From a virus: DNA of 64,000 nucleotides. This document shows positions 42,922 through 52,400 of the stretch, piece by piece; position 1 is the stretch's first letter, and every line of letters begins with the position of its first letter. The position numbers and the translations under genes are program-made. The notes beneath the pieces are model-generated. The model was not told the DNA's origin, did not search any database, and saw only the letters and a program-made list of their open reading frames with translations. The stretch spans positions 1-64,000 of IMG/VR virus record IMGVR_UViG_3300047089_000244. The stretch is one strand, 5' to 3'.

Positions 42922-44040
42922 TTACAAGCGCCATTCTCCAGTACCAGACACGACACCTTCGCCTGTTCCCAGGCCAGAGATGTTGAGCTTTTCTGGTGCA
43001 GCGTTGCTGCTTGCCTTGACGATGCGGGACAGTCCGCGAGGGTTAAGGATGAGCATTCCTACAAGCTCGTCCATGACCCAACCCTTCCAGAACTGCTCGA
43101 CCTGGTGGTTCTCCTCTACGTCGAGAGAGTACATGACAGGGAAGACCCCGATGAACTCCGGCTCGGCTGCGAGGAAGACCTCACCCTGAGGGATGATGAT
43201 CGAACGCTGGATCTGGAACTCGCCGAAGCTCGTGATGCGGCCTCCTGCGAATACCTCGTCCTTGAACCTGAAGCCTGTGACGTTCAGATCCCAGTTGTAG
43301 AGATCGCGAATGTCAGCCGGGTGGGCTAGCACACGACGTGCCTCTAGCTGGTTGATTTCGATCTGCGAAACAGCGTTGTAGAAGTCGGCAGGCTCCAGAG
43401 GGTTACCTTCGCCCAACAGAACGGTGTGTTCGTTGACGTTGGCTTCCGGACCTGATGCTACTCCTACTGCGCGACCGCCGGTCGGTGCAAGTCCTACTGG
43501 ACCTTCACCATCCTGTGCAGCCTCGATTGCTTCGCCGAGTCCGACAATAGCCTGCTCCAGGAGCAAGACGAGACGTGCGTCCTCTTGCTTCTGAATGGCC
43601 TGGCGAGACTCATCCTGGGCGAATTCGACTGCGTTCACACGGAGGTAATACAAATCCTCCTTGCGGATGCGTGGGAAGGTGGCGAGCCTGAAGAGGCTCG
43701 GGAATGCCTGCCTACCCTCGAATGGTGTGATCTTGACCTCTGCGTCAGTGCTGTTCAGCACGTACGCGCGGCCGAGGTCATCCAGAATGTCGTACGGCAT
43801 GAGGGGTCCTCGCTCCAGCGTGTCCTCTACAAGGACGTTGCGGACGATTCCCTCATAACGCAGGCGGATCTGAATAGGACCGATCATGCCCTGGCCGATG
43901 CGGCGCATAGCGTTACCCTTATCTGCAAGGATAGCTTCTAGACGACCGATCTTCTGTTTCTTGGAGAGCTTTGGAAGATCTTTTAGCTTCTCCTCGTAGT
44001 CAGCGGATGCCACTACTTGTCGTTGAAAGTTTTCGTACAT
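42922..44040 (-). CDS. Major capsid protein
   Basis: A 372-residue protein. N-terminal helices (YEEKLKDLPKLSKKQKIGRL) precede an HK97-like body. Typical segments are PLMPYDILDDLGRAYVLN, ALSQIEINQLEARRVLAHP-like (AVSQIEINQLEARRVLAHP), FGEFQIQRSIIIPQGEVFL and FVSEPEFIGVFPVMYSLDV-like strands, and VEQFWKGWVMDELVGMLIL. It resembles the large group of myovirus capsid proteins that lack a cleaved delta domain of the usual kind. It is the last gene before a strong terminator and follows decoration and protease genes, as expected for a head operon. A ribosome binding site (AGGAG) precedes the ATG. Confidence 0.85.
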   Translation of the reverse strand: MYENFQRQVVASADYEEKLKDLPKLSKKQKIGRLEAILADKGNAMRRIGQGMIGPIQIRLRYEGIVRNVLVEDTLERGPLMPYDILDDLGRAYVLNSTDAEVKITPFEGRQAFPSLFRLATFPRIRKEDLYYLRVNAVEFAQDESRQAIQKQEDARLVLLLEQAIVGLGEAIEAAQDGEGPVGLAPTGGRAVGVASGPEANVNEHTVLLGEGNPLEPADFYNAVSQIEINQLEARRVLAHPADIRDLYNWDLNVTGFRFKDEVFAGGRITSFGEFQIQRSIIIPQGEVFLAAEPEFIGVFPVMYSLDVEENHQVEQFWKGWVMDELVGMLILNPRGLSRIVKASSNAAPEKLNISGLGTGEGVVSGTGEWRL

Positions 44041-44052
44041 TTCAGTGGCTCC

Positions 44053-44673
44053 TTATACCAGTAGCTTGAATCGCAGAACGCTTGGTTCATATGCAATGAC
44101 TTCAGCGATCTTGGTTTTGTTTTCGCCTGCGGTTACGGTTAGGCGACCGTCTTTACCTACATACAAATAGACGGGCAGTCCTTCTTTGTTCTTGGACGCA
44201 ACTTCCGTGGCAACTTCTGATGGGTTGAACCCAGGAGCAAGCAGATCGTACTGCGAGTCTGGACCCTGCCAAGCGGAAATGTTGCTGGTGTTCTTAACAC
44301 CATCGAACGTACCTCCAACCCACTGGCCAAGGAGGCCGAAAGGAGAAGCTTCTTTGACACCGGCATCGCCGATAGCATAGTTTTCTCCAGCGGTCTTGAA
44401 AAGAACAAGTCCTGGGGTCAAGGAATTTTCGAACGTAAAGGCTGTACCAGTTCGCGTGAACGGGCTAGCTGCTGCTGCCCCTGTAGCGACGACTGCCTTT
44501 TCGTCAGTTGATAGCGGAACGCGAATCCCGCCAGTGGTGGTACGCAGAGATGGGTCTAGGTAACCAGACGTAGGCGTAGCCTGAGTCTGTCCCTGAACAA
44601 CACGCAGAAGTCGTTTCTGACTCGTAATGTTGATGTTGGACGCATCACTGCCGGTAGGATAGATAATCTCCAT
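44053..44673 (-). CDS. Head decoration-like protein
   Basis: A 206-residue beta-rich protein immediately upstream of the major capsid gene. The C-terminal 60 residues (EGLPVYLYVGKDGRLTVTA, IAEVIAYEPSVLRFKLLV) have strand periodicity like decoration proteins, and the middle is Ala/Gly-rich. Ribosome binding site AAGGAAAA before ATG 44673. Decoration or stabilising function is inferred from order and composition. Confidence 0.6.
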   Translation of the reverse strand: MEIIYPTGSDASNINITSQKRLLRVVQGQTQATPTSGYLDPSLRTTTGGIRVPLSTDEKAVVATGAAAASPFTRTGTAFTFENSLTPGLVLFKTAGENYAIGDAGVKEASPFGLLGQWVGGTFDGVKNTSNISAWQGPDSQYDLLAPGFNPSEVATEVASKNKEGLPVYLYVGKDGRLTVTAGENKTKIAEVIAYEPSVLRFKLLV

Positions 44674-44736
44674 GTGATGATTTTCCTTTTTGTGAAGCGT
44701 CCACGATTGGTAGCTTCATTCATTCTTACGACGGCG

Positions 44737-44742
44737 GTTATG
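44737..44742 (-). promoter_or_regulatory. Candidate late promoter box CATAAC of the capsid operon
   Basis: CATAAC on the minus strand lies about 64 bases before the ATG at 44673. It would give a leadered, ribosome-binding-site-dependent mRNA for the decoration and capsid genes. Confidence 0.35.
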
Positions 44743-44759
44743 AAAAAGTAAGTAGCAAA

Positions 44760-44861
44760 TTACTTATTTGCATTTTTACGTCTAAACGGTGCGAGTACCC
44801 ATGCCACAGGTCGCAAGATCAGAAAGAGTACTCGCCAGCCCCACCAATTATCTTCGTTCAT
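44760..44861 (-). CDS. 33-residue membrane micro-protein candidate
   Basis: Begins MNEDNWWGWRVLFLILRPV two bases after the stop of the prohead protease and ends FRRKNANK. It has one hydrophobic segment with Trp-rich and basic flanks, typical of phage membrane micro-proteins. There is no strong ribosome binding site; translation could be coupled to the upstream stop. No homologue is recognised. Confidence 0.4.
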   Translation of the reverse strand: MNEDNWWGWRVLFLILRPVAWVLAPFRRKNANK

Positions 44862-44863
44862 AC

Positions 44864-47383
44864 TTAGCGTCCAAAGAGAGCGGAATCAGCAACGTCCTCG
44901 GAAATTACCTCGGACTCCGACTCATCGCTAGAGATCACGCTGTCGAAACGCTTCGTAGAGGCAGTTGCCTTACCAAATGCTCCGGGCATACGTGTGACTC
45001 CTGATGTGCGCTGAGCAGCAATCTTCTTCGTTCCCGCTGTCTTGACGCGAGAGAGCATGTCCATCTGGGCACTGATCTCCTCATCGGTCTGCGGCGATAG
45101 CTCTGCTAGGCGCTCATACTTGGCGTCTTTCTCGATTAAACCGAGATCGACTTCCATGTCTGCAAGCTTGAGTGACGCGACAAAGTGCGATGTAAATCCA
45201 TCAAACTGTGTCTCGCTGACCTCGGTGGTAACTGGGTCCTGCTGACGCAGCACCTTGTTGCCGTCTGTGCCAGTCCACTGACTTGTCGGACCAGAGTTGT
45301 TCTCTGGAGTAGCTGTAGGCTGGAGAACATCGACGCGCTCGCCGAATTTCTCTGCGACAGGCTGTACGCCCTTGACGGCAGTACCGCCAGAGAGTCCAGG
45401 CTGGTCGTAGAACGGCTTGGCATCGTATGCCTGGCGAACAGATGAATCCTTGTTCTGGTTACCTTCAAGGCTCTCATTGGTCACGCTGTCACTGATACCT
45501 TTCTGAGTTCCATCGGAATCTCCGAATGTAGAAGTCGGTCCGCTATCCTCGACAGTCTTGGTTGCGTCGAATCCCGAGTCGTCTGATGTCTCAGATGCGG
45601 TCGGTAGACTCTCCGTCTTTTCAGCGCCAACGTCTGTAACTCCGGTTGAACCTACGCCGGTAACGTCTACCTGTGCGTCGGCTGTGGATGCTGCCTCGTT
45701 GCTTGGCTCAATGACCCCACCGACGCCAGTGGCGTCTACCCGCACATCAGGCGCAGCCTCCGGGCCAGTTGGACCATCAGCGGTCTTCTGTGTGCTCATG
45801 GTATCTCCTGTATGGTTTTGCTTAGCTGCCTCGATGAGGTCTTGTGCATTGCGCATCGCTGCTGTGACCGGCTTCTGCGGATTCTTGACTACGGTTGTCG
45901 TAGCAGGATCGTTCGTAGCTGGGGTTGTACCTGGAAGTAGTGGCTTCTCAAACTGCTTAATTCGAGCAGCCACCTTCGGGTTTAGCTTTGGTTGCCAACG
46001 CATGTCACCCATTACACTTGCGGATGCACCTCGATTTCTAGTCTGTAGGAAGCTACCCGGCTGCTTGGCGTGTGGGGCTGGTCCTCCTGGGGGCGGCATT
46101 GGCTGCGCTTCTCCACCAGGTACGGGCTGTGACGGCTGTGCTCCTTGAGCCATCTCATTGTCTTGCTGTACCTCAGCATTACTACCTTGTTGCATGTCGC
46201 CCTGTAGCTCTCTAGCCTTAGTGAGATCCGGGTTATCCATGCCCTTAGGTGGCTCGACGTATCCACATACGTCACATGTCTCTCCGTCCATCTGCTCACC
46301 ACAGACTGGACACTTGTGCTCCTGGCGCATAGTGTCAACCTCTTCAGGTGCAGTGGTCTCAAAGGATTGAGGGAGTGGGTTCTCTGCTGTGTGAATAGAA
46401 GAGTCCTTGCCTTTATGCTTGTTGCGCGTGGCATAGTAAACCTCCTCGCCCTTCTCATCACCATATTGCTTTTTCATAGCCTCGAATGCCTCTTTTGCGG
46501 CACCAGGCTTTCCACCAAAGTAGGAATCATCACCTGGATCAGGTGATCCCTTCATGAATCCACTTGATTTGTTCAAACCCTCATCCTCGACGCTGGCACG
46601 GATTTCACGAGCAAGGGCTGTCTCATCAGCGGGATCGAAGACGGCGCTGATCTCAAAGAAGTGAATGCCGTAGCAGTTCTCATATGACTTGCGTGAGATT
46701 CGTTTGCCATCGGCTGTCTTGAAATCATGGTGTGCACCCTTCATCAAGATGTGCGAGCAATACTCATCTGGATTGGTTGCCTCATGACCGCAGTGAGAGC
46801 ACTTAGACTTCTCTACGTCGCAGCCCATTGAGAAGCCATCGATGTCGCCATTACGAGCAGCCTTGGCATATACCGGGAAGCTCTTGGCATCGATCTCTAT
46901 GAGTAACTCGATCTCAGTTGGCGGAGCATGCTCAGGATCGAGGCTTGCACTGGTCCAGTAGTCGTCGGTACCTGCAACCTTGCTCCCTGGTAGCACGCGG
47001 AGCTTGGAATCTACGACGACGCCACGGGCTCGTCCTGGATCGCTGTTGTTGTGATCGATGAAGTTAGGCTTGCCCATGAAGGTGGCGAAGCCGTATTTGC
47101 TGCTACCTTCTGACGCCTCGACCGTGAAGCCGGTTGAGGACTGCTTAGCATGGCGCTCAAAGATGTCTGGACCGCCAGCAAGCTCGACTGAAGGCCAGCC
47201 ATCGTTGTTCTTGTTGACGCGAGAGGAGATGGCCCTCAGACGCACGTACATGTAGCCGTCGTCGGTACGGTAGTCGTGGAAGTCGCTCAGCCTATCGAGG
47301 CTGGCCATATGCCTACGAGTGGGGGAGCCCTTGACCTCAAGGACCTCGGCATCTTCGAAGGTCGCAAACTTGGTGAAGCTCAT
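44864..47383 (-). CDS. Prohead maturation protease with scaffold-like C-terminus
   Basis: An 839-residue protein. Residues about 1-260 form the protease (FIDHNNSDPGRARGVV with the likely catalytic His, GDIDGFSMGCDVE with the Ser, and FFEISAVFDPADETAL), interrupted at about 190-210 by a zinc-knuckle insertion (CSHCGHEATNPDEYC). A linker and a second zinc ribbon (HKCPVCGEQMDGETCDVCGY, about 345-365) precede a long disordered region rich in Gln, Pro, Thr and Asp that could be the internal scaffold, and a helical C-terminus. Fusion of protease and scaffold is known in some phages. A CATAAC box lies seven bases before the ATG, opposite to the promoter of the secreted protein. Confidence 0.82.
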   Translation of the reverse strand: MSFTKFATFEDAEVLEVKGSPTRRHMASLDRLSDFHDYRTDDGYMYVRLRAISSRVNKNNDGWPSVELAGGPDIFERHAKQSSTGFTVEASEGSSKYGFATFMGKPNFIDHNNSDPGRARGVVVDSKLRVLPGSKVAGTDDYWTSASLDPEHAPPTEIELLIEIDAKSFPVYAKAARNGDIDGFSMGCDVEKSKCSHCGHEATNPDEYCSHILMKGAHHDFKTADGKRISRKSYENCYGIHFFEISAVFDPADETALAREIRASVEDEGLNKSSGFMKGSPDPGDDSYFGGKPGAAKEAFEAMKKQYGDEKGEEVYYATRNKHKGKDSSIHTAENPLPQSFETTAPEEVDTMRQEHKCPVCGEQMDGETCDVCGYVEPPKGMDNPDLTKARELQGDMQQGSNAEVQQDNEMAQGAQPSQPVPGGEAQPMPPPGGPAPHAKQPGSFLQTRNRGASASVMGDMRWQPKLNPKVAARIKQFEKPLLPGTTPATNDPATTTVVKNPQKPVTAAMRNAQDLIEAAKQNHTGDTMSTQKTADGPTGPEAAPDVRVDATGVGGVIEPSNEAASTADAQVDVTGVGSTGVTDVGAEKTESLPTASETSDDSGFDATKTVEDSGPTSTFGDSDGTQKGISDSVTNESLEGNQNKDSSVRQAYDAKPFYDQPGLSGGTAVKGVQPVAEKFGERVDVLQPTATPENNSGPTSQWTGTDGNKVLRQQDPVTTEVSETQFDGFTSHFVASLKLADMEVDLGLIEKDAKYERLAELSPQTDEEISAQMDMLSRVKTAGTKKIAAQRTSGVTRMPGAFGKATASTKRFDSVISSDESESEVISEDVADSALFGR

Positions 47384-47390
47384 CTCATCA

Positions 47391-47396
47391 GTTATG
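47391..47396 (-). promoter_or_regulatory. Candidate late promoter box CATAAC
   Basis: CATAAC ends seven bases before the ATG at 47383, at a divergent junction with the plus-strand secreted protein gene. Confidence 0.45.
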
Positions 47397-47431
47397 CCGC
47401 AGAAGGAACACTAGAACAAGCGTCCAGAGCC

Positions 47432-47460
47432 TTGATATGACTTATGATATGTGATATGCT
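47432..47460 (+). promoter_or_regulatory. Promoter TTGATA / TGATATGCT, leaderless type
   Basis: -35 TTGATA at 47432-47437, 17-base spacer, -10 TATGCT at 47455-47460 preceded by TGA. It ends six bases before the ATG at 47467. Confidence 0.7.
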
Positions 47461-47466
47461 ACAGGC

Positions 47467-48057
47467 ATGAAAACTTTACGAAGCATCTCGACTGCCGTTC
47501 TGCTTTGTCTTATTCTGGCCGCTCCGGCGGCTGCGGATGAACTCTCGCTCTCGACACCTTCAGTATTTTCGGGCGAAACCGTCTCCTATACCATCAAGGT
47601 GGAAGAACATCCTGGCACATCATTCATTGCCATGGTTCGGCTAACCAATGATCCAACCTGTCTGCTCGAAAAAAGCACAAAACAGAACATCCTTAGCACG
47701 GCCTCTTTTACCAAACCCACGACTGAAACTCGTCTTTTGACAGGGTTGTACGAAGCTTTTGGAACCTATCAAGTATGCGAGTACTTTCTCAATGAAAATG
47801 AAAAAGAAAACGCTAAACCTCAAATCATCAAAACGTTTGAAGTAGTAGCTCATCCTGTTCCGCCTACACCTACAGTGCCGGTAGCACCTGTCTCAACTCC
47901 GGCACCTGTTACTGCAATTCCTTCAGCGATAGTACCGCATGTGACTGTTCTCACGGCGGCACAGAAGCTCCGTGCTGCGCTCAAGAAGTGCAAGCACCAG
48001 AAGAACAAGCGTAAGCGTGTGAAGTGCGAACGAGCGGCTAAGAAGGTGCGCCACTAA
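47467..48057 (+). CDS. Secreted protein with basic Cys-Lys C-terminus
   Basis: A 196-residue protein with a classical signal peptide (MKTLRSISTAVLLCLILAAP, cleavage probably after AAADE region). An Ig-like or CARDB-type domain follows (SVFSGETVSYTIKVEEHPG, two cysteines in DPTCLLEK and YQVCEYFL), then a proline/valine-rich linker. The tail LRAALKKCKHQKNKRKRVKC with a second Cys and more Lys/Arg is a type of C-terminus I associate with exported proteins of Thermoleophilia. It has its own leaderless promoter, opposite to the head operon, so it looks like a moron gene that alters the host surface. Confidence 0.75.
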   Translation: MKTLRSISTAVLLCLILAAPAAADELSLSTPSVFSGETVSYTIKVEEHPGTSFIAMVRLTNDPTCLLEKSTKQNILSTASFTKPTTETRLLTGLYEAFGTYQVCEYFLNENEKENAKPQIIKTFEVVAHPVPPTPTVPVAPVSTPAPVTAIPSAIVPHVTVLTAAQKLRAALKKCKHQKNKRKRVKCERAAKKVRH

Positions 48058-48266
48058 CCACCGTTGATGTACTGCGGTACATCAAGCTCGCTAGCGAGTC
48101 CAACGAGTAAAGCCTCAGAATCGTACGTTAGTGTCTTGAGCGTCTGCTTGCAGGCGCTCTCGCGCTTTTCATCTAGGCCCCATGACTCGATCAGACCACA
48201 GAGGCGACCGCGCAAACGATTCATCTCGGCATGGATGTTGTCCTCAACCTCGGTCCTTCTTGACAT
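48054..48266 (-). CDS. Hypothetical 70-residue protein
   Basis: MSRRTEVEDNIHAEMNRLRG, with GGGAGG just upstream of ATG 48266. Helical, with two cysteines (GRLCGLIESWGL and SACKQTL). It converges with the secreted protein gene, with a four-base overlap of the stops. It sits in the head operon and might be a small scaffold or head-associated factor; no family is recognised. Confidence 0.55.
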   Translation of the reverse strand: MSRRTEVEDNIHAEMNRLRGRLCGLIESWGLDEKRESACKQTLKTLTYDSEALLVGLASELDVPQYINGG

Positions 48267-48293
48267 GATTCCTCCCGTCTATGACGGCTTGAC

Positions 48294-49139
48294 TTAGTAG
48301 GCTGAGATAAGAGCTTTGGCGATGCGGTGACCTGTGCGCTCATCGGTCCAGACCTTCGCCTGCTTGACCTTGAACCCAGTGCCATAAGCAACTTCTTGGA
48401 GTTCTGCATCCACGTCCGCTGCTGAATAGTGGTCAGGGACTCGTTCTTCAACCTCGAAGGTTGCCATAGCGCCAGCCAAAGTCTCCCATGGGTGCTCCTT
48501 AGCGCGCTGAACGATTGGGTTGTCAGGGTATACGCTTGAGAATGCAGGAGCGCCAACTGGAGTTTGTCCCGGAGGTACCTCGCCTGGCTTGAGAGCCTTC
48601 TCGTGGTGTACCTCTTCAGGTGCCGGAGGCGCTCCCGCTCCTGGAGGTCCATCTGGCCCCGGAGGACCTACTGGTGGTTCTTCGCCCGGTACAGGGCTTT
48701 CTGCGCCCCCTGAGAGGTCAGGAATACCGAGAGCTACTGCGATCTGCTGCACGATGTCAAAGAGTGCCTGGATCTTGTGCTCCTCGCCGCCCTTGCCATG
48801 CTCGTCCCCATCCTTACTCGGAGGACCTTCGCCATCTCCGCTATCGCTGTCGCCACCATCATCATCGCCCGGCTTGTCCTCCTTAGGCGGTCCCTCGTCC
48901 TCTGGCTTGGTGTCTCCTGGACCCTCGCTCTTTGGACCTGGGGCATCGTCTGTTTCGTCGGCAGGTCCCCCAAATGGGTTATCTGCAACGTGGATAGCCG
49001 CGACCCAGTGACCGTCTAGCTCTTCAACGGTAATATCATCAGCGCCCTGAGGAAACTGAGGACTCGTCTTAGCAGCCTCAACAGCCGCCTCGCGAGTCAT
49101 TGTGCTGACCTTTGGACCTGTTGCGAAAATGATTGCCAT
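48294..49139 (-). CDS. Low-complexity virion-type protein
   Basis: A 281-residue protein with three parts. A small N-terminal domain (MREAAVEAAKTSPQFPQGAD-like, TVEELDGHWVAAIHVA) is followed by about 110 residues almost entirely of Asp, Glu, Gly, Pro and Lys (KPGDDDGGDSDSGDGEGPP). A C-terminal domain (FEVEERVPDHYSAADVDAEL, VWTDERTGHRIAKALI) follows. It may be a scaffold or head-internal protein, since scaffolds are often acidic and disordered. The function is inferred from position. Confidence 0.55.
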   Translation of the reverse strand: MAIIFATGPKVSTMTREAAVEAAKTSPQFPQGADDITVEELDGHWVAAIHVADNPFGGPADETDDAPGPKSEGPGDTKPEDEGPPKEDKPGDDDGGDSDSGDGEGPPSKDGDEHGKGGEEHKIQALFDIVQQIAVALGIPDLSGGAESPVPGEEPPVGPPGPDGPPGAGAPPAPEEVHHEKALKPGEVPPGQTPVGAPAFSSVYPDNPIVQRAKEHPWETLAGAMATFEVEERVPDHYSAADVDAELQEVAYGTGFKVKQAKVWTDERTGHRIAKALISAY

Positions 49140-49175
49140 CGACTCTTACCTTTCAGTTCTAGCTCGTTTGTATGC

Positions 49176-49409
49176 TTACTGGCCTATTGGCGCGGAACCA
49201 GGGACCTGAACGATTGTTGGGGCTGCTCCCGATGGGCGCTCTTGACTGTGTGCTGGAGCACGACCTGAACGAATCTCTGATAGCGTGTACTGTCGAGGTT
49301 GTTCAATTGGCTTATGGCAGGTAGGACATGTTGTCCCGAACCCTCCATTGATTCCACACATGCTGCACTCATACTGAGGCTCCTGCGGTGTTTGTTGCTC
49401 ATCTGACAT
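49176..49409 (-). CDS. 77-residue zinc-ribbon protein
   Basis: ATG 49409 (MSDEQQTPQEPQYECSMCG) preceded by AAGGAG. Two CxxC pairs (CSMC and CPTC) form one zinc ribbon, followed by a flexible Pro/Ala/Gln tail. It follows the giant zinc-ribbon protein gene by 10 bases and resembles one of its ribbons, so it may be a small relative or partner. Confidence 0.6.
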   Translation of the reverse strand: MSDEQQTPQEPQYECSMCGINGGFGTTCPTCHKPIEQPRQYTLSEIRSGRAPAHSQERPSGAAPTIVQVPGSAPIGQ

Positions 49410-49419
49410 TTGTTTCTCC

Positions 49420-52400
49420 TTAGATTCCAAGGAACAAGTCCGCATCGCGTACTCGTTCTGGGTTTGTCTTACTTTCGTAATCGTCTCTCACTCTGTAGTG
49501 AGTACCTTCCAAGTCCAGCATGTCGCTATTGCGCGCCATACCATCCTCATCTATTAGTTCACGTTGCTCCCTCGGAGTAAAGTGCTTTCCTGCAACTCGT
49601 TCTTTACGTGCTGTTCTCTCATTTTGTAAATGCTCGTGTACGGCACGTAGACGCTCATCCTTTTCAGCGATGTCGGAAATGTTCCTAGACTGCACGGCAG
49701 CGCGAGACATCTCGGTACGACGTGGCGAGAAGTCCTCAGCATCTCCGTCTTCATGCAACCACTCTGCCGAAGGGTTCGTCCACTCCTCGCGCTGTGCTAC
49801 ACCCAAATGTGAATAGTCGTCCTTTTCCTCGGTCACCCAGTCGTGGCCGCAGCGGAAGCAACTATGTTCCGTTGCCTCGGCCGTGATCATTGCCGATGTG
49901 AATTCGCGGTGACCGCAGCGTGGGCAGTCAGGATCAACACTTGATTGAGCAGCCATCTGCGGCTCACTAGCAGCTTGCTCGTCTGTTGTCTGACCCGATG
50001 GTGGCACCTGTGCATGACCTGGAGCCTGAGAACCAGGAGGTGGTTCGTTGTTTCGATCATCGGCCGTCTGTTCGACAGGTTCAAATGAAAGCTGTTGTAG
50101 CTCCATATCTTGCTTTGAGATTGGTGTGCTTGATGTGAGCATGTTTGGATCATGCTGGCTAGGATCGTTGGCATATGTGCCAAGGAGTGTCACATCAAGT
50201 CCATCTGGCTTTACACGCTCAACACGAATAAGATCCGGAAGTGAGAAGGATGGATTGATCATCTGATACTGTTGACCAGCCTTCAAAGGAGCACCTGTGC
50301 TGTCCTTCCAGGTCAAAGATGAATCTTCATCTCCTCCTTGATCTTGTTGTCCTTCTTGTTCTGCCGCAGGCACACCAATTGGATTAGCCTGTTCGTTGGC
50401 TTGTCCGCCATGCTGACGCTCATCTCGTAGAGCCGTCTTGGCGATGCTGGTTTGTCCGTAGTTCTCGTCCGAGAGTACGTTATTCAACTTCCAGACGTTT
50501 TGGCAGGAGTGACACTTGGCGTGATGATCTGCGTCTCCAATAATACCCGTCGTGGCAGAACCACATTGTGGACAACGTGGAGCGATGTTGTCGGCGGCTG
50601 TAAAGTCTGGCAGGAAGGATGACATCGGTTGCATCGGCTGCCCACCTGATTCTCCCGGAGCCATTCCTGGAACCGGCATGCCTCCTGGGGCCGCTGGCTG
50701 TGGAGCAGGTGGCTGGGTCTGCTCTTCTGGAGTAACGGTTGGGACGTTCATCGGGTTGCCCTGGACTTCAGAAAGGATCTTGGCGTATTCCGGGTTACCC
50801 GGATCGAGTGGCACATTCGGTACCTCGTCCACGCGACCCTCCTGAATGAGATATTGCTGGACAGCGGCGATCTGCTCTGGGGTTACGGGACCTTGGTGAT
50901 TGGCTGAATCAACGAGAGATGCTAGGAGATCGGTGTGCGCGAATGTCTGCGGATGTGGTGCCATGCTTGGTCCACCTGGAACAGGCTGTGCCTGTGGTGC
51001 TGCTGCGACACCGCATTGTGGGCAAGAACCATCGGTCTGCGTTACTCCCCCACAATTCGGGCAATGACCCTGCTGCTGCATACCACCTGGAGGAGTTTGT
51101 GATGAAGGTGCCTGTGGCTGCATACTCGGATTGAGCGCTGTTGGATCAAGCGCCTGCTGTTGTGCTTGTAGGTTACCTTGTTGCATCGGAGGCATGATGG
51201 CCTCATGCACAGTACCAGCATGTACGTGCTCTGGCTTTTTCTTGTTCTGCATGAATCGCTCGGCTGCCTCGGCGTCTGCACTATTAAGATATCCTGGATT
51301 CTCTGCCTCTAACATTTCGTGTAGTCCCTTTAACATAGGATCATCTGCTCCTGACTCGTCTGAATGGTAATACTTTTCAATCAGCGGCATGAGCATCTCC
51401 ATGCGCTGAATACCTGGGCTTTCCTCTGAGAATTGTCCTTGGCTTGGCTTGCCCATGTCCTTCCTGACTTCATCCTCCCCCGATGCACCTGAATCTTGTA
51501 GATTCGGGTTCATCGGATTTTCTGGACTTTTGTCCTGGTCGTTGAACTCCTTCTGGTCAACATCCTGTGGATCATCGTGTTTGACGCCAATGTCTGGAAC
51601 CGAAGATGGCGTTTCGTAATCGCTTTCTACAAAGGCCGCGAGTACATGAGTGAACTGTTGGAGCGGTCCAGAATACCCCCCTCCGCTTCCACCTTGCTGT
51701 GCCTGTCCTCCGCCGAGCGCGTTACCAGCCATACCAACCCCCTGATTGACGAGGCTACTGACTCCCTCAGCCTTAGCGACTCCACCGGCTCCGCTCATTG
51801 CTTTACTCATGAGACCACCGGCTGTGCTTGATCCATCGGCTACTGCTGCTCCAGCCCCCTCTGCGAGACCAGCACCAGCCGCCTCACCTCCTAGAAGAGC
51901 ACCGGCCTCACCTGCGTCGAGTGCGAGAGAAGCTCCTCCTGTCTCTGGAGCTAGAGCAAGACCGGCGACGGGTAGCGCAGCCTCACCTAGAGTTGACCAA
52001 AAGCTTGCTATATGAGAAGTCGCTTGATCAATCCCAGGGGTTGTCCGTGGTCCAGGCTGCTCAGGAATAGCGCCCGGTAATGGCTGAAGAGTATGTGGGT
52101 CAATACCAGGAGGTGGAGCTATCTCGCCGCTTTGGATTTTCGTGGCAAGATCGTGAATACCTGTTGACTCGCCATTTCGATGCTGAACTGCCTCAACGGC
52201 AATTGGTAAATGTGCAGGGTCATGTACAGCAACAACCATTGGCTTACCAAAGTCTGGCGATGAGCGAAATCCATATTTGGTAATGATCGGTCCGCCATGA
52301 CCTCGAACTGGGGTGCCATTAACATGTGCATCTAAGAAAGAAAGGATACTATTGCGATTAGTGTGTGCCCCGTGGAGCCCCATGTCGCTAGGTTGTACTA

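Noticed and set aside
41344-48079. Shared GTACTGCGGTAC sequence at 41345 and 48067 as an operator
   Set aside because: Both copies encode VPQY on the minus strand (one in the 48054 gene, one in the leader region), and two copies of a short palindrome are not enough to support a binding site.
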